Part shown: positions 51,991 through 59,529 of the stretch, piece by piece
How positions within the stretch are numbered: the stretch's first letter is position 1
Layout of the letters: every line of letters starts with the position of its first letter
DNA from: Enterobacter kobei
GTDB lineage: Bacteria; Pseudomonadota; Gammaproteobacteria; Enterobacterales; Enterobacteriaceae
Length of the DNA: 64,000 nucleotides
Assembly (NCBI RefSeq): GCF_018323985.1
Contig: NZ_AP024590.1
Coordinates: 3,410,001 to 3,474,000 of the forward strand
Direction of reading: 5' to 3'
Translations under genes and position numbers: made by a program
Notes under the pieces: generated by a model
What the model saw: the letters and a program-made list of their open reading frames with translations, nothing else
Told to the model about the DNA's origin: nothing
Database searches by the model: none

Positions 51991-52797
51991 ATGAAACATG
52001 CCGCATTTAAACTGGCAGGGGTAGCATTGTCGCTTTCACTGGCGTGGACATCGGCCCATGCCGAACCGTTGCGTATTGCCGCCGATCCGGTGCCGCACGC
52101 TGAAATTCTTAATTACATCAAGAAACTCGATCCGAAGCTGGATCTGAAAGTGGTGGAGCTGACCAGCGGCGTCAACGCCAATGAGCTGTTAGCCAACGGC
52201 GATGTCGATGCCAACTACTTCCAGCATGTGCCCTATTTAAAAGATCAGGAGAAAGCGCTCGGTAAAACCTTCGCCGTGGCCGCTACCGTGCACATTGAAC
52301 CGCTTGGCATCTATTCGCATAAATACAAAGATTTTAAATCGGTGCCGGACAACGCCACGGTGGCGGTGCCGAATAACACCACCAACCTCAGCCGGGCGCT
52401 GTTCCTGCTGCAAAGCCAGGGGCTGATCAAGCTTAACGCGAAGTTCACCGATCCGGCCTCAACGCTCGCTACGCCGAAAGATATCGCTGAAAACCCGAAA
52501 CATCTGAAGATCCTCGAAATTGAATCGCCGCAGATCCCGCGCTCGCTGGATGATGTGGATCTGGCGGTGATCAACGGCAACTACGCGCTGGAAGCCGGGT
52601 TGACGCCTGCCAAAGATGCGCTCGGATTAGAGAGCGCCGTGCATAACCCGTATGCCAATATTCTGGTAACGAATCCTCAGCTGGCGAACGATCCGCGCAT
52701 TAAAGAACTGGCGAAAGATCTGAATTCGCCGCAGGTGGCGGCATTTATTCGTAAGCAATACAACGGCTCGGTGATCCCGGTTGCGCCGCAGTCATGA
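51991..52797 (+). CDS. MetQ/NlpA-family periplasmic substrate-binding protein
   Basis: Binding component of the second Met-type importer. The 268 residues have a signal peptide (ALSLSLAWTSAHA|E) without a lipobox Cys, so it is free in the periplasm. Family motifs are seen: EPLRIAADPVPHAEIL, ELTSGVNANELLANGDVDANYFQHVPYL, LGIYSHKYKDFKSVPD, NNTTNLSRALFLLQ and VINGNYALEAGL. It overlaps the ATPase gene by 4 nt (ATGA). The neighbouring dioxygenase suggests an oxidisable substrate. Confidence 0.91.
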   Translation: MKHAAFKLAGVALSLSLAWTSAHAEPLRIAADPVPHAEILNYIKKLDPKLDLKVVELTSGVNANELLANGDVDANYFQHVPYLKDQEKALGKTFAVAATVHIEPLGIYSHKYKDFKSVPDNATVAVPNNTTNLSRALFLLQSQGLIKLNAKFTDPASTLATPKDIAENPKHLKILEIESPQIPRSLDDVDLAVINGNYALEAGLTPAKDALGLESAVHNPYANILVTNPQLANDPRIKELAKDLNSPQVAAFIRKQYNGSVIPVAPQS

Positions 52798-53582
52798 TCG
52801 TCATTGAAGGGCTGAGTAAAACCTATGCCGGAACCGGCCAACCGGCACTGAACGACGTTTCGCTGACCGTCCCGCAAGGCGCGATCTATGGCATCCTCGG
52901 GCGCAGCGGTGCAGGTAAAAGCACCCTGATCCGCTGTCTGAATTTACTGGAGCGGCCCAGCGCGGGCCGCATTCTGGTGAATGGCCAGGACATCACGCGG
53001 TTTGATAAGGCGCAACTGCGCGCGCATCGCCTGCGTACCGGCATGATTTTCCAGCACTTCAATTTACTGCATGCGCGCTCGGTCGCCGACAACATCGCCG
53101 TACCGCTGGAGATCGCAGGCGTCCCCAAAGCGCAGCGCGAGGCGCGGGTCAAGGAACTGCTGTCGCTGGTGGATCTGGCGGACAAAGCCGCGGCCTTTCC
53201 GTCACAGCTTTCCGGCGGACAAAAGCAGCGCGTCGGCATCGCCCGCGCACTGGCGTCAAAACCGGACGTGCTGTTGTGCGATGAAGCCACCAGCGCGCTC
53301 GATCCCGACACCACCGCCGCGATTCTGGCGCTGCTGGCGGAGATCAATCAGCAACTGGGTCTGACCATCGTCCTGATCACCCATCAGCTTGAGGTCGTGA
53401 AAAATCTCTGCGATCACGCGGCGCTGCTGGAAAACGGTCAGCTTATCGAAGGCGGCAAAATCGCCGATCTGCTGGCGACGCCCTGGTCGCGGCTGCGTAA
53501 ATCGCTGCTGCATGACCGCCAGGCGGAGCGGCAATTCCTCGCCCGCCACGGCATTGACGGGAGGTCATTATGCGTAGCATGA
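52794..53582 (+). CDS. MetN-type ABC ATPase lacking the NIL domain
   Basis: ATPase of the importer, 262 residues. Walker A GRSGAGKST, LSGGQKQRVGIARA, VLLCDEATSALDPDT and VLITHQ are present. It ends about 80 residues earlier than MetN with the NIL domain (compare the copy at 5645-6661, 338 residues), so substrate trans-inhibition by that domain should be missing. A basic tail (RLRKSLLHDRQAERQFLARHG) ends it. It overlaps the permease gene by 13 nt. Confidence 0.9.
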   Translation: MIVIEGLSKTYAGTGQPALNDVSLTVPQGAIYGILGRSGAGKSTLIRCLNLLERPSAGRILVNGQDITRFDKAQLRAHRLRTGMIFQHFNLLHARSVADNIAVPLEIAGVPKAQREARVKELLSLVDLADKAAAFPSQLSGGQKQRVGIARALASKPDVLLCDEATSALDPDTTAAILALLAEINQQLGLTIVLITHQLEVVKNLCDHAALLENGQLIEGGKIADLLATPWSRLRKSLLHDRQAERQFLARHGIDGRSLCVA

Positions 53583-54238
53583 GCTGGGAGGATCTCTGGC
53601 CACTGCTGCTGGATGGCACGCTGGATACGCTGTACATGGTGGCGCTCGCCGCCTTTTTTACCGTGCTGATTGGTCTGCCCGCCGGGATCCTGCTCTATAT
53701 CTCCCGCGCGAAAGGTCTGCTGCCGTTGCCGAAACTGAACGCCCTGCTCGGGGCGGTGATCAACGTGGGCCGTTCGCTGCCGTTTATTGTGCTGCTGATC
53801 GCGCTGATCCCCTTCACCCGTTTGCTGATCGGCACCACGCTCGGCAGCACCGCGGCGGTGGTTCCCATCACCATTGGTGCCTTTCCGTTTTTTGCCCGAC
53901 TGACGGAAAATGCCCTTGATGAAGTGGACCATGGCCGTATCGAAGCCATTCTGTCGATGGGCGGTAACGTCTGGCATGTGATTACCAAAGCGCTGCTGCC
54001 GGAGGCGCTGCCCGCGTTGCTGGCGGGGATCACCCTGACGGTGGTGATGCTGATTGGCTTTTCATCGATGGCGGGGGTGATCGGCGGCGGCGGCCTCGGG
54101 GATCTGGCGATCCGCTACGGCTATCAGCGCTTTAACGATCAGGTGATGGCCGGCACTGTGATCATTCTGGTGGCGATGGTTCAGGGCGTACAAATGGCGG
54201 GGGATCGTCTGGTGCGCCGCCTGGCGCACCGACGTTAA
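53570..54238 (+). CDS. MetI-type ABC permease
   Basis: Membrane component of the importer, 222 residues with five helices (DTLYMVALAAFFTVLIGLPAGILLYI, AVINVGRSLPFIVLLIALIPF, and the MetI motif MAGVIGGGGLGDLAIRYGYQRF). The EAA-like loop is RIEAILSMGGNVWHVITKALLPEA. A strong GGGAGGT lies before the ATG inside the ATPase gene. It ends one base before the stop of the convergent PTS gene. Confidence 0.91.
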   Translation: MRSMSWEDLWPLLLDGTLDTLYMVALAAFFTVLIGLPAGILLYISRAKGLLPLPKLNALLGAVINVGRSLPFIVLLIALIPFTRLLIGTTLGSTAAVVPITIGAFPFFARLTENALDEVDHGRIEAILSMGGNVWHVITKALLPEALPALLAGITLTVVMLIGFSSMAGVIGGGGLGDLAIRYGYQRFNDQVMAGTVIILVAMVQGVQMAGDRLVRRLAHRR

Positions 54239-54239
54239 T

Positions 54240-55619
54240 TCAGGCGTCCTGCTGATCTTTACCGACAAGAAGCGTCGTTAAGACAAAGGAGAGCACCAGC
54301 GCTATCACCACCCCAGCGAGCGCGAACATAAAGTACGGACCGATATAGGCGGGCAGACTGAAAATGCTCGACAGAATATAACCGTACAGGCGCACACCAA
54401 AGAAAGCGATAAACGCCGAGGCCAGCGAACTGGCGATGGTCGCGGCGATAAACGCTTTTTTGTAGCGCGTCAGCACGCCGAACAGCGCCGGTTCAGTGAT
54501 ACCCAGCAGCGCGGAGATGCCTGCCGACAAGGTCACCGTGCGGTCCTGACGATTTTTGCTGAGGCGCCAGATAGCAAAGGTCGAACCGGCAATCGCCATG
54601 TTGGCCATAAACATCATCGGCATCAGCATGTCGTAACCGCGATCGCTGAAGTTTTGCAGCGCAATCGGCGTCATCGCGTGGTGCATACCGGTGAGGATCG
54701 CCACCGGACGGATCGCTCCGACCACCAGACCCGCAAAGCTCGACGACACGCTGAACAGCCCTTCGATAAACAGCGCCAGCCCTTTACCCAGATAAATACC
54801 AATGGGGCCAATCACCACCAGCGCCGCCAGCGCGCCGAGGAACAGCGTCAGCGTCGGCGTAAACACCGTTTTCAGCACGTCCGGCATGATGCTGTCCACC
54901 CAGCGGTGGATATAGCTGAGCGCCAGCACCGAGAAAATCACCGGGATCACGCTGGCAGAATAGTTAAACACCGATACCGGAATGGCATTGAGCAGCCATA
55001 ATGCCGTCACGGCCTCCGGCTGATGGGCCGCCAGCGCTTTCGCCGCTTCAATCAGTGATGGATACATCAGACAAGCCGCCACCGCCGCCGCCAGATATTC
55101 ATTGGTTTTGAAAATTTTCGCCGCCGAGACCGCGAGGAAGAACGGCAGGAAATAGAACACGCCGCTGGCAATCAGATCGATCACCACCACGGTATCGCTT
55201 TTCGCAGATACCAGCTTGAGGGCGATCAGTCCCGCCAGCAGACCTTTGATCATCCCGGCACCGGCGATCGCCGGCACTATCGGCCCGAACACACCCGAGA
55301 CGGTATCCATAAACATCGACACCAGGCTTTTGCGGCCTTTCTGTGCCGGTGCTGTGTCAGTGGTTCGATCGCCGCCGCCGAGCGTGGCCAGCATTTGCTC
55401 ATGCCAGCTGTTCACTTTCGGCCCGATGATGATCTGAAACTGGTCGCTTTGCAGTTGCGCACCGAGCACGCCCGGCAGCTTTTTGATTTCGCCCTGATCG
55501 ACTTTGTTATCGTCAACGAGATCAAAGCGTAAGCGCGTCATACAGTGCCACACCTTGTTAATATTACCCTCGCCGCCCACCAGACGGATAATATTATTGA
55601 TGGCGTCTTGCGTTCCCAT
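54240..55619 (-). CDS. PTS EIIBC permease, beta-glucoside/sucrose type
   Basis: Imports and phosphorylates an unidentified sugar. The 459 residues start with EIIB, phosphorylated Cys in KVWHCMTRLRFDLVDD, then an EIIC of about ten helices with AVSAAKIFKTNEYLAAAVAACLMYPSL and LTGMHHAMTPIALQNFSDRGYD and SALLGITEPALFGVLTRYKKAF. No IIA domain, so Crr or another IIA is needed. It is divergent from a ManD-like dehydratase with a GntR gene beyond it. No phospho-glycosidase is adjacent. Confidence 0.9.
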   Translation of the reverse strand: MGTQDAINNIIRLVGGEGNINKVWHCMTRLRFDLVDDNKVDQGEIKKLPGVLGAQLQSDQFQIIIGPKVNSWHEQMLATLGGGDRTTDTAPAQKGRKSLVSMFMDTVSGVFGPIVPAIAGAGMIKGLLAGLIALKLVSAKSDTVVVIDLIASGVFYFLPFFLAVSAAKIFKTNEYLAAAVAACLMYPSLIEAAKALAAHQPEAVTALWLLNAIPVSVFNYSASVIPVIFSVLALSYIHRWVDSIMPDVLKTVFTPTLTLFLGALAALVVIGPIGIYLGKGLALFIEGLFSVSSSFAGLVVGAIRPVAILTGMHHAMTPIALQNFSDRGYDMLMPMMFMANMAIAGSTFAIWRLSKNRQDRTVTLSAGISALLGITEPALFGVLTRYKKAFIAATIASSLASAFIAFFGVRLYGYILSSIFSLPAYIGPYFMFALAGVVIALVLSFVLTTLLVGKDQQDA

Positions 55620-55702
55620 AAAAGCTCCTGCCGGATGTGTTGTCGTTTTAATATCGGTTACTCATGGTAGGTAAATCACCACAACAAAACAAACCAATAA
55701 AA

Positions 55703-55718
55703 TATGAATTTCGTCACA
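55703..55718. promoter_or_regulatory. Putative CRP site in the PTS-ManD divergent region
   Basis: TATGAATTTCGTCACA matches TGTGA-N6-TCACA with one mismatch. It lies 84 bp before the PTS start and 179 bp before the dehydratase start. Catabolite control is plausible for a PTS sugar module. Confidence 0.5.
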
Positions 55719-55760
55719 TTTCGCTACCATAAAGCCTTTAAAACCACCACATACGATTAA

Positions 55761-55803
55761 TTGGTCCGGTTTTTAATTAAAATAAATCAAAATATCTGAC
55801 CAA
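55761..55803. promoter_or_regulatory. Inverted TTGGTC / GACCAA pair, candidate GntR half-sites
   Basis: TTGGTC (55761-55766) and GACCAA (55798-55803) form an inverted pair 31 bp apart in the shared promoter region. TGGTC/GACCA arms resemble operators of HutC-type regulators such as NagR/DasR, but there they abut; here the spacing is wide, so this is tentative. Confidence 0.3.
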
Positions 55804-55896
55804 AAAATTTATAAAAAAAACGGTTTACCTTTTCCGGAAATTCAGGGGATGATAATAGCCATGACGATTTATCTGGCCTGAAAAGGAGTATTCCCT

Positions 55897-57096
55897 GTGA
55901 CGCCAACGATTATTCAAAATATCGAATGTTTTATTACCCGTCCTGACCGTCATAACCTGGTTACCGTACGGGTCACCACCGATAAAGGCATCACAGGACT
56001 CGGATGCGCCACCTTTCAACAGCGGCCGCTGGCCGTGAAAACGCTGGTCGACGAATACCTGAAACCGCTGATGGTCGGGCGCGACGCCAACCACATCGAA
56101 GACGCCTGGCAGATGATGAACGTCAACGCCTACTGGCGTAACGGGCCGGCGATGAACAACGCCATTTCCGGCGTCGATATGGCGCTGTGGGACATCAAAG
56201 GCCAGCTCGCCGGGATGCCGCTGTATCAGTTGCTCGGCGGTAAATCACGCGATGCTATCCCCGCCTATTCCCACGCCAGCGGCGAAACGCTGGACGAACT
56301 CTTTGCCGCCGTCGACAAACTGGTAGCTCAGGGCTACCGCCACGTGCGCTGTCAGCTCGGTTTTTACGGCGGCACGCCGGCGAATCTGCATACTCCCGAC
56401 AACCCTGCGCCGGGTGCTTATTTCGATCAGCAGGAGTACATGAGCAACACGGTGGCCATGTTCGCCGCGCTGCGGGAGAAATATGGCTACCAGCTGCATA
56501 TCCTGCACGACGTGCACGAGCGGCTGTTCCCGCAACAGGCGGTACAGCTGGCCAAACAGCTGGAACCGTATCAGCCTTATTTTATTGAAGATATTCTGCC
56601 GCCTGCGCAAAGCGCGTGGCTTGAGCAAGTGCGGGCGCACAGCACCGCGCCGCTGGCGATGGGTGAGCTGTTTAACAACCCGGCGGAGTGGCACGATCTG
56701 ATCGTCAACCGCCGCATCGACTTTATCCGCTGTCATATCTCGCAGATTGGCGGCATTACACCGGCGCTGAAGCTGGCGGTGCTGTGTCAGGCCTTTGGCG
56801 TGCGTCTTGCCTGGCACGGTCCCGGCGACATGACGCCGATTGGCGTGGCGGTGAATACCCACCTGAATATTCACCTGCATAATGCGGCGATCCAGGAGTT
56901 TATTCCGCGCTCCGCCAGCACCGATGCGGTGTTCCCCGGCGCACCGGTGGCGAAAGACGGCTTTGTGTATGCGTCGGACGCGCCGGGCATTGGCGTCGGT
57001 TTTGACGAAGAGAAAGCCCTCGCCAGCCCGCTGGCCTATCGCCCGCATGAGTGGACGCAAAGCCGCCTGCCGGACGGCAGCATCCACACGCCTTAA
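55897..57096 (+). CDS. ManD-type enolase-superfamily dehydratase (RspA-like)
   Basis: Predicted sugar-acid dehydratase; family enzymes convert D-mannonate or D-gluconate to 2-keto-3-deoxygluconate, often slowly or not at all. From the GTG 55897 (AAGGAG upstream) it has 399 residues. Metal ligands Asp (LHDVHERL), Glu (FIEDILPP) and Glu (MGELFNN), HDVH with the acid His, and AWHGPGDMTPIGVA are kept. MNNAISGVDMALWDIKGQLAGMPLYQLLGG is the ManD hallmark. The C-terminus overlaps the GntR stop by 4 bp. Confidence 0.9.
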   Translation: MTPTIIQNIECFITRPDRHNLVTVRVTTDKGITGLGCATFQQRPLAVKTLVDEYLKPLMVGRDANHIEDAWQMMNVNAYWRNGPAMNNAISGVDMALWDIKGQLAGMPLYQLLGGKSRDAIPAYSHASGETLDELFAAVDKLVAQGYRHVRCQLGFYGGTPANLHTPDNPAPGAYFDQQEYMSNTVAMFAALREKYGYQLHILHDVHERLFPQQAVQLAKQLEPYQPYFIEDILPPAQSAWLEQVRAHSTAPLAMGELFNNPAEWHDLIVNRRIDFIRCHISQIGGITPALKLAVLCQAFGVRLAWHGPGDMTPIGVAVNTHLNIHLHNAAIQEFIPRSASTDAVFPGAPVAKDGFVYASDAPGIGVGFDEEKALASPLAYRPHEWTQSRLPDGSIHTP

Positions 57097-57818
57097 CTGC
57101 CCCCCTGGCGGAAGGTGAGATTGTCGCGGTTATAAGGAATGATGTAGGTACAGGTGTAATTGATGTCGATAATATCGCTGATCTCATACACCTGGCCGCC
57201 TTCCAGAATGCCGCGGTTGCTGATATGCATCGCCGGGCTGCCCTTCTTGCAGCCCAGCAGTACGGCCTGCTCCCGGCTGACGTTCACCGCGCGGTAGGTG
57301 GTCAGCAGGTGCGACACCTGGTAGCCTTTGCTCAGCACATACTGCTGCAATGAACGCTCAATCACCTGCTGATTCAGATCCGGGAAATCCGCTACCGGCA
57401 TGCGCGACACTTCGATCTGCACCGCCTCTTCATCCACAAAGCGCAGGCGGCAAAACTGCCAGATAAAGCTCTCTTCCGGCAGGCCGAAGATCTGCTGCTC
57501 GTCGCGGTCGGGCCGTTTTTTGTGCAGACTGATCATGCGAAAACGGATCTGATCGAAGCGCTTTTCGGTGATCGAGTTGTACACTAGCGGATTGCTGCGC
57601 GACTGTTCGTTGATCCAGATCCCCGATCCCTGCACGATGCGCACCACGCCAATGCTGGCGAGTTTTTCCAGCGCCTGGCGAATAGTAAAACGTGAGACGC
57701 CGTATTCGGCGGCCAACTGGCGCTCCGGCGGGAGCTTTCGCGGACCCGGCTCACGGTTTTGATAAATTTTGCTCAGCAAATCCTGCGTCACAAACTCTTT
57801 TTTCTTCATCTGACGCAT
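57093..57818 (-). CDS. GntR/HutC-family transcriptional regulator (UTRA domain)
   Basis: Predicted ligand-sensing repressor of the adjacent PTS/dehydratase genes. The 241 residues have an N-terminal winged helix-turn-helix (LPPERQLAAEYGVSRFTIRQALEKLASIGVV) and a C-terminal UTRA domain (SFIWQFCRLRFVDEEAVQIEVSRMPVADFPDL ... IIDINYTCTYI). The ligand is unknown. Start may be the ATG three codons later (MKKKEF). It is convergent with the dehydratase gene, sharing 4 bp at the ends. Confidence 0.9.
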   Translation of the reverse strand: MRQMKKKEFVTQDLLSKIYQNREPGPRKLPPERQLAAEYGVSRFTIRQALEKLASIGVVRIVQGSGIWINEQSRSNPLVYNSITEKRFDQIRFRMISLHKKRPDRDEQQIFGLPEESFIWQFCRLRFVDEEAVQIEVSRMPVADFPDLNQQVIERSLQQYVLSKGYQVSHLLTTYRAVNVSREQAVLLGCKKGSPAMHISNRGILEGGQVYEISDIIDINYTCTYIIPYNRDNLTFRQGGS

Positions 57819-57900
57819 CCTGCATTATTGTGTTAATTAGCCGTAAGATAAGGCTATCATTCACACGGCGTGTCGAACATCAAAACAGGGATTTTTGATT

Positions 57901-59529
57901 ATGAACAACCGACGGCTTCTCAGCGTCATCACCGGTGTACTGCTCGTGGCGGTGCTGCTCCCCGTTGGGCTGAGTATCTGGGTGGCGCATCGTCAGGCGG
58001 AGGAAAATTTTGCCGATGAAATGGGCAATTACGCCTCGCGGGTAGTGATGCGCACGGAAAAGGTCCTCCGCCAGGGCAAAAACGCACTGAATGAGATCGA
58101 AAGCTTCAGCGGACAGCCATGCAGCCAGGAACACCTGCTGGCGATGCGCCGCGTCTCCTACGTGAATCGCTATATTCAGGAAGTGATCTATCTCGACGGC
58201 CTCAGGCCGCGCTGCTCCTCCCTGGAAAGCCTCAGCCACGAGGGTCTCTTTCCGCAGGAAACCAAAATCACCCGTGACGGCTACCGCGTCTGGCTCACCG
58301 CCCAGAACGACATTGGCCTGCGTCGCACCATGTTGGCACTGGGCCGTCAGCATCATGTGGTGATGATCGATCCCCAGTCGCTGATTGACGTACTGCCGTT
58401 TGGTAACTGGTCGATTGATACCGCCATCGTCGGCACCGACAGCGATCGGGTGATCGCCAGCAGCTTTGATTTACCCCCTGCCCTCTGGCAACGGCTGAGG
58501 CCGATCGGTGATGGACAACTGAAAATGCGGGGGGTCATGTACAACGTGAAACATCACCCGCAGCTGGGCGTGGCGATCGTCACGGTGGCGTCCCTCGCGC
58601 CGCTGGAAAAAACCTGGCACCGTCAACTGGTGATCTGGCTACCTTTCGGTCTGCTGATGAGCCTGCTGCTGGCGTTATTTTTGCTGCGCTATCTGCGTCG
58701 TTTGCAGTCGCCGCGCCAGCGTTTGCTGGATGCCATCCACGCGCGGGATATCGTCGTCAATTACCAGCCTATTGTGGCGCTCAGTAATGGCAGGATCGTC
58801 GGCGCTGAAGCCCTTGCCCGCTGGCCGCAAGTGGATGGCACCTTTCTCACGCCCGATGTGTTTATTCCGCTGGCTGAGAAAACCGGGCTGATGCCGCGCC
58901 TGACGCAACTGATTATCGAAACCGTGTTTGAGGATCTGGGCGTCTGGCTACAACAGCATCCGGAGATGCATATTTCCGTGAACCTCGATCCCGGCGATCT
59001 CACCTCCGGCACGCTTCCCGCGTTGCTGCAAGAACAGCTGACCCGCTGGCACTTATCGCCGACGCAAATTGCCCTTGAACTTACCGAGCGCGGTTTTGCC
59101 GATCCGGAGATCAGCGCCCCGGCCATCGACGCCCTGCGCAAAGCCGGACACGCCATTTATATTGACGACTTCGGCACCGGCTATTCCAGCCTCAGCTACC
59201 TGCAAAACCTGCACGTCGATATTCTCAAGATCGACAAATCCTTTGTTGATGCGCTGGACTATAAAAACGTCACGCCGCAGATCATCGACATGGCGAAAGC
59301 GCTGGACCTGGCGATGGTGGCGGAAGGAATCGAAACTGACAGCCAGCAGGCCTGGCTGCGGCAGCACGGCGTTCAGTTTGGGCAGGGGTGGCTGTACAGT
59401 AAAGCGTTGCCGAAAGCGGCGTTTATTCTCTGGGCAGAAGCGAATCTGCGCCTGAGCGATCCGCATAAAAAACGCGGGCAGGAAAGCTGCCCGCGTCATC
59501 CGGGGATTAGCGGCGTTGCTGCCAGCTAA
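57901..59529 (+). CDS. pdeB: CSS-motif/EAL c-di-GMP phosphodiesterase PdeB (YlaB)
   Basis: Membrane-bound enzyme degrading cyclic di-GMP. The ATG at 57901 gives 542 residues. Helix 1 (LSVITGVLLVAVLLPVGLSIWV), a periplasmic CSS-motif domain with Cys-Ser-Ser (RPRCSSLES) and a second helix (LVIWLPFGLLMSLLLALFLL) precede the EAL domain: EALARW, ELTERGF, DDFGTGYSSLSYL and EGIETDS, all catalytic residues intact. E. coli PdeB is shorter by about 26 residues. The final residues are coded by the terminator of convergent lacZ and overlap lacZ by 23 bp. Confidence 0.92.
   Translation: MNNRRLLSVITGVLLVAVLLPVGLSIWVAHRQAEENFADEMGNYASRVVMRTEKVLRQGKNALNEIESFSGQPCSQEHLLAMRRVSYVNRYIQEVIYLDGLRPRCSSLESLSHEGLFPQETKITRDGYRVWLTAQNDIGLRRTMLALGRQHHVVMIDPQSLIDVLPFGNWSIDTAIVGTDSDRVIASSFDLPPALWQRLRPIGDGQLKMRGVMYNVKHHPQLGVAIVTVASLAPLEKTWHRQLVIWLPFGLLMSLLLALFLLRYLRRLQSPRQRLLDAIHARDIVVNYQPIVALSNGRIVGAEALARWPQVDGTFLTPDVFIPLAEKTGLMPRLTQLIIETVFEDLGVWLQQHPEMHISVNLDPGDLTSGTLPALLQEQLTRWHLSPTQIALELTERGFADPEISAPAIDALRKAGHAIYIDDFGTGYSSLSYLQNLHVDILKIDKSFVDALDYKNVTPQIIDMAKALDLAMVAEGIETDSQQAWLRQHGVQFGQGWLYSKALPKAAFILWAEANLRLSDPHKKRGQESCPRHPGISGVAAS
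59467..59495 (-). terminator. Rho-independent terminator of lacZ
   Basis: CGCGGGCAG / CTGCCCGCG (59473-59481 and 59487-59495) form a perfect 9-bp stem, followed on the minus strand by six T (59472-59467). It starts 12 bp after the lacZ stop and lies inside the 3' coding end of pdeB. Confidence 0.9.

Noticed and set aside
57895..57900. TTG start giving two extra residues for pdeB
   Set aside because: The ATG at 57901 is better spaced from the ACAGGGA ribosome site.
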